This document shows positions 30,674 to 39,536 of a stretch of DNA of 64,000 nucleotides, piece after piece. The position numbers and the translations under genes were made by a program. How positions within the stretch are numbered: the first letter of the stretch is position 1; every line of letters starts with the position of its first letter. The notes beneath the pieces are model-generated. The model was not told the origin of the DNA and did not search any database. It worked only from the letters and a program-made list of their open reading frames with translations. The stretch is from Actinomycetales bacterium (GTDB lineage Bacteria > Actinomycetota > Actinomycetes > S36-B12), in the NCBI GenBank assembly GCA_018970025.1, contig JAGWXF010000003.1, positions 62,001-126,000 on the forward strand, read 5' to 3'.

Positions 30674-31907
30674 GCTCGCCGCCCTCGGCGGGACGCCGAT
30701 CCGCAGCGCCCCCTACCCGGCCTGGCCGCACTACGACGACAGCGAGCGCGACGGCCTGCTGCGCGTCCTGGAGAGCCGCAACTGGTGGTCGAGCCAGGGC
30801 GTCGAGGTCCGGGCATTCGAGCAGGAGTGGGCCGCCTTCACCGGTGCCCCGCATGCCGTCGCGATGACGAACGGCACCCACACCCTGGAGGCGGCCCTCC
30901 TCGCCACCGGCATCGGCGCAGGCGATGAGGTGATCGTCCCCGACTGGTCGTTCTTCGCGACCATCGGCGCAGTGCTCGCCGTGAACGCCGTCCCGGTCAT
31001 CGTCGACGTCGATCCGCGCACGGGCACGATGGACCCAGCCCTGGCCGAGGCCGCCATCACCGGGCGAACGAGGGCGATCCTGGTGGTGCATGTCTGCGGC
31101 AGCGTCGCCGATATGGACGCCATCACGGCCCTGGCCCAGCGACATGGCCTGCGGGTGATCGAGGACTGCGCCCACGCCCACGGCAGTACCTGGCACGGGG
31201 TGCATGCCGGCCTCCTCGGCGACGCCGGCTCGTTCTCCTTCCAGGCCAGCAAGCTGATGACTGCCGGCGAGGGCGGTGCCGTGATCACCCGGCATGACGA
31301 CGTGGCCGCGCTGCTGGCGTCCTACGTCAGCTGCGGGCGCGACCCCGGCACCTGGTACTACCGGCACTTCCGGCTCGGCGAGAACTGGCGGATGACCGAA
31401 TGGCAGGGCGCCGTCCTGCGCTGCCAGCTGGCCCGCTTCCCGCAGCAGCAGGCCAACCGTGCCGCCCATGCCGACCTACTCAATGCCGAGCTCGCCCGCA
31501 TCCCCGGTGTCACGCCCCAGGGCCGGCTGCCCGGCTGCGACAGCCAGGGCAACTACTGCTACGTGGTCATGGTCGACCCGGACGAGTTCGGCGCATCGCG
31601 CGACCACGTCCGCACGGCACTGCTGGCCGAGGGCATCCCGCTGACGACGTCCTATCCGCCGCTGCACGCACTGGAGCTGTTCAGCGACCCGGCCGGCCTG
31701 GCCCCTCGCATCAAGGACCGCTCAGCCCTGCCCGACTACGCGCGCCAGTCCTTCCCGGTCACCGAGCGCCTGGCCGCCACCTCGCTGTGGTTCACCACCT
31801 CGGTCCTCAACGGCACCGATGAGGACGCCCTCGACGTCGTCCGTGCCATGGAGAAAGTGCATCGCCTTCGCGGGCAGCTGGCGGAGGTGGATGCAGTTGC
31901 GTACTGA
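30666..31907 (+). CDS. DegT/DnrJ/EryC1/StrS-family PLP aminotransferase
   Basis: MTNGTHTLEAALLATGIGAGDEVIVPDWSFFAT, VIEDCAHAHGSTW, FSFQASKLMTAGEGGAVITR PLP lysine. Confidence 0.93.
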   Translation: MSELAALGGTPIRSAPYPAWPHYDDSERDGLLRVLESRNWWSSQGVEVRAFEQEWAAFTGAPHAVAMTNGTHTLEAALLATGIGAGDEVIVPDWSFFATIGAVLAVNAVPVIVDVDPRTGTMDPALAEAAITGRTRAILVVHVCGSVADMDAITALAQRHGLRVIEDCAHAHGSTWHGVHAGLLGDAGSFSFQASKLMTAGEGGAVITRHDDVAALLASYVSCGRDPGTWYYRHFRLGENWRMTEWQGAVLRCQLARFPQQQANRAAHADLLNAELARIPGVTPQGRLPGCDSQGNYCYVVMVDPDEFGASRDHVRTALLAEGIPLTTSYPPLHALELFSDPAGLAPRIKDRSALPDYARQSFPVTERLAATSLWFTTSVLNGTDEDALDVVRAMEKVHRLRGQLAEVDAVAY

Positions 31908-33009
31908 TCAGCAGGCCGACGTGATCGGCGAGCCATTCGACACCAAGCACGCCGACGTGATCGGCGAGCCATTCGACACCGTCCACGCCGACGCCATCGA
32001 GGTCCTTGCCGACCTCGGACCGACGGCCATCATCGCGGCCAATGACCCGCCATGGGCGGCCATCAGCACCGCGCTCGCGGACCGCGGCATCACCGGCCTG
32101 GGCGTTGTGCTCGCGACCAGCATGGAGGAGGCCGACCTCGCGCAGCTTGCCGCCGCCCAAGACGAAGCGATCGAGCGGGGCGCCACCTGCGTGATCGGGG
32201 TCGGCGGCGGCACGGCCATCGACACGGCCAAGTACCTGGCCTGGGCACGAGGCCTGCCGGCCGTCTACATCCCCACTATCGCCTCGGTCGATGCCACCTT
32301 CACCGATGCGGTCGGCATCCGCCGGGACCGCCGCGTGGCGTACATCGGGCAGGTGCGGCCCCGCGAGGTGGTGATCGACCTGCCCCTGATCACCTCGGCA
32401 CCGCCACGGCTCAATCGCGGCGGCATCGGCGACATCCTGTCCTGCCATACCGGGCTGTTCGACTGGCGGCTGGCGGCTGACGCGGGCCTGGGCGCACCCT
32501 GGGATGAGCGGCTCGCCGCCCTCGGGCGCACCCTGCTCGACGAGCTCGAGGCCGCGTCCGCGGATATCCATGCGGCATCGGCGGCCGGCGTCGGCTTCCT
32601 GCTGGACGCCTACCGCAGGATCGGCGCCGCCTGCGCGGCCGCCGGCCACTCGCGCTTCGAGGAGGGCAGTGAGCACTTCCTCGGCTACGCCCTCGAGGAG
32701 GTCACCGGCGAGCACTACGTCCACGGCGAGCTCATCAGCATGTGCGTGGTCGCGATGAGCACCATCCAGGGCAATGACCCCGAGCGAGCCGCGCGGATCA
32801 TCCGGGCAGCGGGCACCAGCGCCCACCCGTCATCACTCGGCCTGGACCAGCCCACCGTGGTCGGCGCGCTCATGGGCCTGGGCGCCTATGTCAAGGCCGA
32901 GGGCCTCGACGACTGCATCGCGACCATGGCGACCATCAGCGAGCCGACGGCCCAGGCCGCGTGGGCTGCCATCGACGCTCTGCCGGGTCACGCAAGGAGC
33001 GCATCATGA
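31891..33009 (+). CDS. Second iron-containing alcohol dehydrogenase / glycerol-1-phosphate dehydrogenase-like protein
   Basis: VIGVGGGTAIDTAKYLAWARGLPAVYIPTIASVDATFT, IGDILSCHTGLFDW, EEGSEHFLGY, VHGELISMCV; paralogue of 28573-29661. Confidence 0.85.
   Translation: MQLRTDQQADVIGEPFDTKHADVIGEPFDTVHADAIEVLADLGPTAIIAANDPPWAAISTALADRGITGLGVVLATSMEEADLAQLAAAQDEAIERGATCVIGVGGGTAIDTAKYLAWARGLPAVYIPTIASVDATFTDAVGIRRDRRVAYIGQVRPREVVIDLPLITSAPPRLNRGGIGDILSCHTGLFDWRLAADAGLGAPWDERLAALGRTLLDELEAASADIHAASAAGVGFLLDAYRRIGAACAAAGHSRFEEGSEHFLGYALEEVTGEHYVHGELISMCVVAMSTIQGNDPERAARIIRAAGTSAHPSSLGLDQPTVVGALMGLGAYVKAEGLDDCIATMATISEPTAQAAWAAIDALPGHARSAS
31915..31986. repeat. 36-bp in-frame tandem duplication
   Basis: GCCGACGTGATCGGCGAGCCATTCGACACC(AAG/GTC)(CAC/CAC) at 31915 and 31951. 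Confidence 0.95.
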
Positions 33010-34124
33010 CCGCCACCGGCCAGCGCGAGGACGAGCGCGTGCAGATCGCGGTCATCGGCGGCGCCTTCGCCGGAACGCTGCATGCCGAGGCGATCAGCCT
33101 GACCACCACCGCCAGGGTGAGCGCCGGCGTCTCGCGCTCTGCGCAGACCCGGGATGCCTTCGCTGCCCGATGGGACGTCCCCGCCTATCCGACGCTGGAG
33201 GCCCTCCTGGCGGACGTCACGGCAGGGGTCGTGGCGTGCGATGCGGTATCCCTGGCGGTGCCCAATCACCTGCACCGACCGCTGACCGAGCTGGCGGCCG
33301 CGCACGAGCTGTCGGTGATCTGCGAGAAGCCCCTGGCCCCCACCTATGCCGATGCCGAGGCGATGGTGCGGGCCTGCCAGGAGGCCGGCGTGCACCTGCT
33401 CTACGCCGAGCAGCTGTGCTTCGCCCCCCGCTACCGGCGGGTGCAGCAGCTGATCGCCGCGGGATCCTTCGGCGACCTGGTGCAGCTCCAGCACTGGGAG
33501 CGGCACGGCGGCCCGCATGCGTCGTGGTTCTACGACCCGGTGCAGTCGGGCGGCGGCGTGCTGCTGGACATGGGCTGTCATGGCATCGGCGTCGCCCGCT
33601 GGCTGAAGGGCGATATTCCGGTCGTCGGGGTCAGCGCCCAGCTCGGCACGTTCGTCCATCATGAGCACCCGGTCGAGGATCACTCCCTGGTCACCCTGCG
33701 CTTCGCCGATGGCACCATCGCGGTCATCAACTCCTCCTGGGCAGCGCCGGGCGGGATCGACGAGCGGCTGGAGGTCCTGGGCACGGCAGGTCACGTGATG
33801 GCCGACCTCGCCCGCGGGCAGTCCCTGCTCGCCTACAGCGACGCCGGCTTCGATGCCACCGCCGAGAAGTCGGTGCAGCAGACGGGCCTGGCCTGGATCG
33901 CCCATGACGAGGCCTGGACGTGGGGCTGGCATGGCGAGTTCGCCCATTTCGCGGACGTCCTCGCCGGTCGTGCCGAGCCGCTGCTCACCGGCGCCGACGG
34001 CCTGGAGATCCTCGGCATCGTGAGTGCCGCCTACGTGGCCGCCGCCGAGCATCGCGTGGTGACACCCCCCTGGCCGACCGGCGATCACCTGCTGGTGCAG
34101 CCCTGGCTCGACCGGCGCAGGTGA
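33006..34124 (+). CDS. Gfo/Idh/MocA-family oxidoreductase
   Basis: QIAVIGGAFAGTLHAEAI, VSLAVPNHLHRPL, VICEKPLAPTYADAEAM; ATGA overlap. Confidence 0.92.
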   Translation: MTATGQREDERVQIAVIGGAFAGTLHAEAISLTTTARVSAGVSRSAQTRDAFAARWDVPAYPTLEALLADVTAGVVACDAVSLAVPNHLHRPLTELAAAHELSVICEKPLAPTYADAEAMVRACQEAGVHLLYAEQLCFAPRYRRVQQLIAAGSFGDLVQLQHWERHGGPHASWFYDPVQSGGGVLLDMGCHGIGVARWLKGDIPVVGVSAQLGTFVHHEHPVEDHSLVTLRFADGTIAVINSSWAAPGGIDERLEVLGTAGHVMADLARGQSLLAYSDAGFDATAEKSVQQTGLAWIAHDEAWTWGWHGEFAHFADVLAGRAEPLLTGADGLEILGIVSAAYVAAAEHRVVTPPWPTGDHLLVQPWLDRRR

Positions 34125-35182
34125 GCCAGCCCAGCGCCCCGGCCGGCACCGTGATGCTGGACGAGATCCGGCAGCAGGCGCGGCTCGCCGCCGACTGGGC
34201 CGGCGCCGGCGGGTACCGGGTCGATCACATCGCGCACGCGGTGGCGTCCTACGCCCCAGCATCGGTGACCCTCATCGCTCGCGGCACCAGCGACAACGCG
34301 GCCGGGTATGCGAAATACCTGCTGGAGATCATGGGCGGCTATGTCGTCAGCAGCGCCTCCCCCTCTGCCGTCACCCTCTACGGCGCCAAGCCCCGGCAGG
34401 CACGGTCGCTGTGCATTGCGGTGAGCCAGTCGGGCCAGTCGCCTGACCTGCTGCGGGCCATGTCGGCCATGCGCGAGGCCGGGAGCCTGGGCATCGCGGT
34501 GACGAATGATCCAGCCGCCCCCCTGGCCGTGCAGGCCGACTTCGTGGTCGACCTCGCCGCCGGCGTCGAGCATGCCGTGGCCGCCACCAAGACCTTCACC
34601 TGCGAGCTGCTCGCGCTGCTCGACCTGGCCACCGCCATCTGCGGCACCCAGGCACCCGAGCGCGCCGGCATCGCCGGCGCCATCGCCTCAGTGATCGCCC
34701 CGCACGCGGATCTCGACGATGCCGCCCGCCTGCTCGGATCCGCGCTGGCCAGCGCCGGCCACCTGCTGGTCGTCAGCCGGGGTGCCAGCACCCCGATCGC
34801 CCACGAGGGGGCGCTGAAGATCATGGAGACCGTGGGGCTGCCGGCGCTCAGCTACAGTGCCGCCGACCTCGAGCACGGCCCGATCGCCTGCGTGCACGCG
34901 GGAACCCCGGTGATCGTGATCGACTCCGCCGGCCCGGCAGCCGGCTCGCTGGCCCACGTCATCGCGCGGCTGGTCGACCTCGGTGCCGAGGTCATCCAGG
35001 TCGGGTCCGGCGATGCGGCCCCCGGCATCCGAGCGCACATCCCCGTTCCGCGGCTCGATCCGCTCGTCGCGCCCATCGCCGAGGCCATCCCGCTGCAGCT
35101 GCTGGCCCACCGCCTGGCAACCGCGATGGGCCACGACCCCGATCAGCCGCCGGGCCTGACGAAGGTCACCCGCACGTCATAG
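34121..35182 (+). CDS. SIS-domain sugar isomerase/deaminase-like protein (GlmS C-terminal/AgaS type)
   Basis: LIARGTSDNAAGYAKYLLE, IAVSQSGQSPDLLRAM, GVEHAVAATKTFTCEL, SRGASTPIAHEGALKIMET; GTGA overlap. Confidence 0.9.
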   Translation: MSQPSAPAGTVMLDEIRQQARLAADWAGAGGYRVDHIAHAVASYAPASVTLIARGTSDNAAGYAKYLLEIMGGYVVSSASPSAVTLYGAKPRQARSLCIAVSQSGQSPDLLRAMSAMREAGSLGIAVTNDPAAPLAVQADFVVDLAAGVEHAVAATKTFTCELLALLDLATAICGTQAPERAGIAGAIASVIAPHADLDDAARLLGSALASAGHLLVVSRGASTPIAHEGALKIMETVGLPALSYSAADLEHGPIACVHAGTPVIVIDSAGPAAGSLAHVIARLVDLGAEVIQVGSGDAAPGIRAHIPVPRLDPLVAPIAEAIPLQLLAHRLATAMGHDPDQPPGLTKVTRTS

Positions 35183-35196
35183 CCGGATGGCCGTGG

Positions 35197-35991
35197 CTAC
35201 TGGGGAGCGAGCGTGCCGGAGAAGATCTGCCAGGCGAGCAGGGACTTCGCAACCAGGCTCAGAATGATGTAGGCCCGCTCCCCGCGCATGTAGTCGGCCC
35301 ACTTGCCGATCTGCTTGTACTGCAGCCACTGCACGATCGCGAAGCAGTTGAAGAAGATGAACAGCGAGATGATGATCCCGTAGACGAAGCCCGGCGTCTG
35401 CACGTCGCTGGTCGACCCGGGGGCGATCACGAAGAACACCACGATGATCCACGGCACGATCCCGGTCATGCAGCCGAAGATGAACGGCAGGAAGCCGCCG
35501 CTGCCCGGCTTCTCGTACTTCTCCTGCACCCAGCCGAAGAAGATCATCGAGGCGTTGACCCCGAAGATCGCGATCAGCGCCGCGACGTCGGTGATGCCGA
35601 CGATCTGGCAGATCAGGACGATCATCACCGAGGAGCTGATCGAGTACTCGACCCAGCGGAAGTAGTTGTGATGCTCCACCAGCCCCGCCGAGTAGCGCTG
35701 GTAGAACGGCGGTACCGAGACGATGAAGTGGAAGAAGGCCGACAGCAGGAAGAACAGTGCGACGCCCCACCCGATGCGCGAATCGAGCAGGGTCACCGGC
35801 TCGGACAGCGGCGTGCCGGGCGGGCCGGCCATGTAGCTGGCCGTGATCGGCAGGGTGAAGTCGTTGGCGAGTGCGAGGACGGCGATCGCCTGCACGAGGT
35901 GGGCGAAGCCGGCGATGATGTTCCAGCGGCGCAGGCGCTGCGCGGTGATCGGGCTGGGCGTCGAGACGGCAGGACTATCGGCAATGGCCAT
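35197..35991 (-). CDS. Heliorhodopsin
   Basis: 264 aa, seven hydrophobic segments; NIIAGFAHLVQAIAV (TM1), FFLLSAFFHFIVSVPPF (TM2), YFRWVEYSISSSVMIVLI (TM3), SLVAKSLLAWQIF (TM7 retinal lysine). Confidence 0.93.
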   Translation of the reverse strand: MAIADSPAVSTPSPITAQRLRRWNIIAGFAHLVQAIAVLALANDFTLPITASYMAGPPGTPLSEPVTLLDSRIGWGVALFFLLSAFFHFIVSVPPFYQRYSAGLVEHHNYFRWVEYSISSSVMIVLICQIVGITDVAALIAIFGVNASMIFFGWVQEKYEKPGSGGFLPFIFGCMTGIVPWIIVVFFVIAPGSTSDVQTPGFVYGIIISLFIFFNCFAIVQWLQYKQIGKWADYMRGERAYIILSLVAKSLLAWQIFSGTLAPQ

Positions 35992-36092
35992 AAGGCATGG
36001 TCCCACGCCCGCCTGGCCAGCGCCTGCCGACACCCCGATAGCCACTCCTGACGCGCATCCGCTCACCGACCTGCATCTGGCAGCATGCGGTC

Positions 36093-37244
36093 ATGCCTGG
36101 CCGCCCTGGCGACGATGACATCGTCCCGATCGATGCCCAACTCGCCTGGCAGGAGGAGTACTGCAGGTCCGCGGGGTCGCCCACCGCAGCCCTGCTGCTG
36201 CAGGCCGTCCGCGACGACCTCGCCGCCGCGGGCGTGAGCCTCGAGGTGCTGCCCGAGCGGACGAGATTCGGCGACCTGCTCGGCCTTCGCATCATGGCCG
36301 TCCTGCACCGACTGGCCATCGAGCGCCAGGCGCCGGCCATCGCCATCCGCGTGCCGACCCTGGGCGGGATCGCGCCGGATGCCAGCGCGAATCCAGCCCG
36401 GGAGCGCATCAGATTCCAGCAGGCCGTGATCGAGACCATCGCCGGGCATCTCGGTCAGGTCCGCCAGGCCATCGCCGAGGTACCGCAGACCAATGAGGTG
36501 GGCCGCAGCGTCCCGCTGCGCATCGCCCTCAGCCGGATCGCAGCCCGCCACGACTCGGGGCATCAGGAAGCTCTCGGCGAGCGACCGCGCATGCCCGTCC
36601 GACTGCTCGAGATCGGCGCCTCCGCAGGGCTCAACCTCCGGGCCGATCACCTGCCCGGGGATCCCAGCCTGGAGGCGGGCCCGATGCCCGCCATCGTCGA
36701 GCGGCTCGGCTGCGACCTGCACCCCATCGACGCCACCACGACCGCAGGGCGCGCCCGGCTGACCAGCTACGTGTGGCTGGACGATGTGGAGCGCTACGAG
36801 CGCCTGCGGCAGGCCTTCGAGGTCGCGGCCCGTGTGCCCGCCACGGTGATCCGCCAGGATGCCGTCGAGTTCGTCCGCGGCCTGCGCCTGCGCGAGGGCA
36901 CCATCACCGTGCTCTGGCACAGCGCGATGTGGATCTACCTGCCACCGAAGGAGCGCCAGGGCGTCGAGCGGCAGATCCTGCGCCTGGCATCACAGGCCAG
37001 CGCCAGCATGCCCCTGTGGCATGTCTGGTGGGAGTGGTCGGCCGACGCGGCGCCGACCCAGGGCACATCCAGGCAGGGCCCATCCACCCAGGGCCCATCC
37101 ACCCAGGGCCCATCTCCCCAGGGCTCGACCGTCCCGGAGACGTTCGCCCTGGGTGCCCGAGCCTGGTGCGGGACGGACGCCGACGGCGTACCCGTCACGC
37201 TCGCCACCGGCATGTCGCATGGCCGGCAGGTCCGACTCGCGTGA
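36093..37244 (+). CDS. DUF2332 family protein
   Basis: LAWQEEYCRSAGSPTAALLLQAV, LLEIGASAGLNLRADHL, VLWHSAMWIYLP; TQGPS repeat near C-terminus. Confidence 0.85.
   Translation: MPGRPGDDDIVPIDAQLAWQEEYCRSAGSPTAALLLQAVRDDLAAAGVSLEVLPERTRFGDLLGLRIMAVLHRLAIERQAPAIAIRVPTLGGIAPDASANPARERIRFQQAVIETIAGHLGQVRQAIAEVPQTNEVGRSVPLRIALSRIAARHDSGHQEALGERPRMPVRLLEIGASAGLNLRADHLPGDPSLEAGPMPAIVERLGCDLHPIDATTTAGRARLTSYVWLDDVERYERLRQAFEVAARVPATVIRQDAVEFVRGLRLREGTITVLWHSAMWIYLPPKERQGVERQILRLASQASASMPLWHVWWEWSADAAPTQGTSRQGPSTQGPSTQGPSPQGSTVPETFALGARAWCGTDADGVPVTLATGMSHGRQVRLA
37074..37118. repeat. 15-bp in-frame tandem repeat in DUF2332 gene
   Basis: CAGGGCCCATCCACC x3; QGPST repeat. Confidence 0.93.
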
Positions 37245-37251
37245 GCGCACG

Positions 37252-38433
37252 TCAGCGGCGAAAGGCCAGGGCGAGCTCCCGGGTCGCGCCGGCACACGCA
37301 TCGAGGGCAGGCTGCAGCGCCGGCGCACTCGTGATGTTGCTGCACGCGATGTCGATGAGCATCCCCTCGCCGACGAGCCGGGTCACGATGGCGTCAATGC
37401 CCTCCTCGCCCTGGTAGGAGGCCGTGACGGATCCGTTGGGCAGGCCGTCGACGCGATAGGCACCAATACTGGCGGGGTCGTCCGCCAGGGCGGCCACGAA
37501 CTCCTGGGCGAGCGCCGGATTCGAGGTCGGCGTGATGAGCACCTGCAGGAGCAGCTGCGAGGGGGCACCGGCGATGGCGTACTGCAGTGCCAGGCTCAGC
37601 GGCCGCATCGACTGATAGAACCCCGGCGTGGGCTTCCCGTAGGGCAGCCAGCCATCACGCGACCGGACCCCGGCGCTGATGGGCGTGAGCTTCGCCGGCG
37701 GAGCCGCCGGGAGCAGGCTGGCGAGGTAGGGGGGCAGGGCCAGCGCATCGCCGGGCAGCATCATGCGCTGCTGCAGCGCACGGGCCTCGGCCCAGGCGCG
37801 GTCCCACTGGGCGGCCGACCACGCCCCCTTCGGCGGGCTCATGACCATCCGGATGAAGGTCGAGCCCTGGATAGCGAAGGACTGGCCGAGATCCCCTGTG
37901 GCCGTTGCCCCGGCCCACGAATCGAAGGCCGGCCAGCTGCCCTGGCCCGGCACGGCCTGCTCGCGCAGCTGGAGGGTGATGCCGGCCTCGCGGGCACTGG
38001 CGCGCATGGCCTTGGCGGCCGCTGCCGGCGAGGTGAACTGCGCCAGGCTCACGCCGAGGAAGCCGTTGCCATCACGGCCCGCGTACTCGCCGATGATGCG
38101 CGAGCGCAAGCCGGGCAGCGACATGGCGGACGCCACCTTGGGGCTGGCGTAGTAGGCCGAGACCTCGACGAACGCCGTGCCCATCACCGCACCGGCCTCC
38201 GCCTGCGTCGGCAGGTTCGCCAGGGCCGTGGTGGCGACCTGGCCGGCCACCTTGACGCGCTCGTAGGGCGACAGCGCCGACGCATCCTGGCGCGTCGCGC
38301 TCCCGGGCACCGACACCACGGTCGTCCAGGTCGGCACGGTTGCAGCAGCAGCGCCCGCACCGGGAAGCATCGACGTCACGCACAGCCCGCAGACGACCGC
38401 GAGCGATCTCCGAGCGCGCGTGAACCCGTGCAC
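37252..38433 (-). CDS. Secreted protein of unknown function
   Basis: Signal peptide VHGFTRARRSLAVVCGLCVTSMLPGAGAAAA; long conserved-looking frame; GTG start inferred. Confidence 0.65.
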   Translation of the reverse strand: MHGFTRARRSLAVVCGLCVTSMLPGAGAAAATVPTWTTVVSVPGSATRQDASALSPYERVKVAGQVATTALANLPTQAEAGAVMGTAFVEVSAYYASPKVASAMSLPGLRSRIIGEYAGRDGNGFLGVSLAQFTSPAAAAKAMRASAREAGITLQLREQAVPGQGSWPAFDSWAGATATGDLGQSFAIQGSTFIRMVMSPPKGAWSAAQWDRAWAEARALQQRMMLPGDALALPPYLASLLPAAPPAKLTPISAGVRSRDGWLPYGKPTPGFYQSMRPLSLALQYAIAGAPSQLLLQVLITPTSNPALAQEFVAALADDPASIGAYRVDGLPNGSVTASYQGEEGIDAIVTRLVGEGMLIDIACSNITSAPALQPALDACAGATRELALAFRR

Positions 38434-38469
38434 GACGCCAAGTGTGGACGCAGGCAGGGGCACGGCAGG

Positions 38470-38986
38470 CCAAATCAACGGAATTGAGCCGGACGGCAGG
38501 GACACATGGGGCGAATCGCCGGTGCGTCCTGTGCCTGGCCGGCCAAACCCGGGACGCATATATATATGTGCCGAACCGCCGAGTGGGCCACACAGCAACG
38601 CCTGGGCCCCTCCGCTGGGCCGGCGTGAGGGCCCAGCGCTGGGCCGGGGTCAGCGCACTGACCTGATCTGCCGTCAGCCTGCGCAGCTGGGCGAAGGTCA
38701 TCTGCGCCAGCACCACCGGCCGGATGCCCGCAACGGCTGCGGGATCCAGGGCGCCAATGGCAGCCGCTGGCAGCCGGGCGATGCCGATCGGCCGGACGGC
38801 AGAGACCTCGCGAGGCGACAGCCCCTGCACGTCGGCAGCCGTCACCTGGCGCGGATTGTCGATGGACTGGCACTCCACCGGCGGGTAGCCGCAGAGGGCC
38901 GCCGAAGCAGGCGGAGCCACGAGCAGGGCTGCGGCGACGGCAAGGCCAGCGGCCCCAGCTGCAGCAATTGAGGTAAACCGGGACAT
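38470..38986 (-). pseudogene. Truncated secreted protein with LTPAQ-like short repeats
   Basis: Signal peptide MSRFTSIAAAGAAGLAVAAALLVAPPASA, then ~11-residue repeats (VTAADVQGLSP..LTADQVSALTPAQRWALTPAQ); frame then becomes low-complexity and runs into the 37252-38433 gene. Confidence 0.45.
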
Positions 38987-39536
38987 TAACAACCCCCATG
39001 TGATGGTGAGTACTGTTGCCTGATGGCAACGCCTGAACCATAGCAGGCTGTTGCGTTCACGCAAGGCCCGATACCCTCGGGATGTGGCTCATCTGCGGCT
39101 AATCCTTCGACACGCACCACTGCTCGCGGCCATCGCCGTCTCCGGCACCCTGGCGATCACGGCAGGATTGCAGGTGCTGCAGGTCGCCCGCGCGGCCGAG
39201 CTGGTGCAGGCGCAGGCTCACGACTGAGCGCCTGCCCCGAGTCGACGCGGGCGCACAGGCCTTAAGCGCCGGCCGCGGCGACTGCCGGCGTATCCGAAGC
39301 GGCCGAGCCGCTGATCACCGCGGCAGCCAGCACCGCTGGCCTGTGTACCGGCCACGCTGGCATTGATCATCGTGAACTCACTGACCCGGGTGGTGTTCAT
39401 CTTCGCCCCCGGTGTTCTGGGTCCCCAGCGAGCTGACGCAACTGACGGTGAGCGTGTCGCTCGGCGTCACGGCCGTGAACGTCCTCGGCGGGCTGATCCA
39501 CTTCTCCCGCACCTGCAGTTGACTGGCCCACTGGCT

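Noticed and set aside
38072-39064. 330-aa single protein
   Set aside because: Only the N-terminal ~170 residues look like a real secreted protein; the rest overlaps the better-supported 37252-38433 gene in another frame
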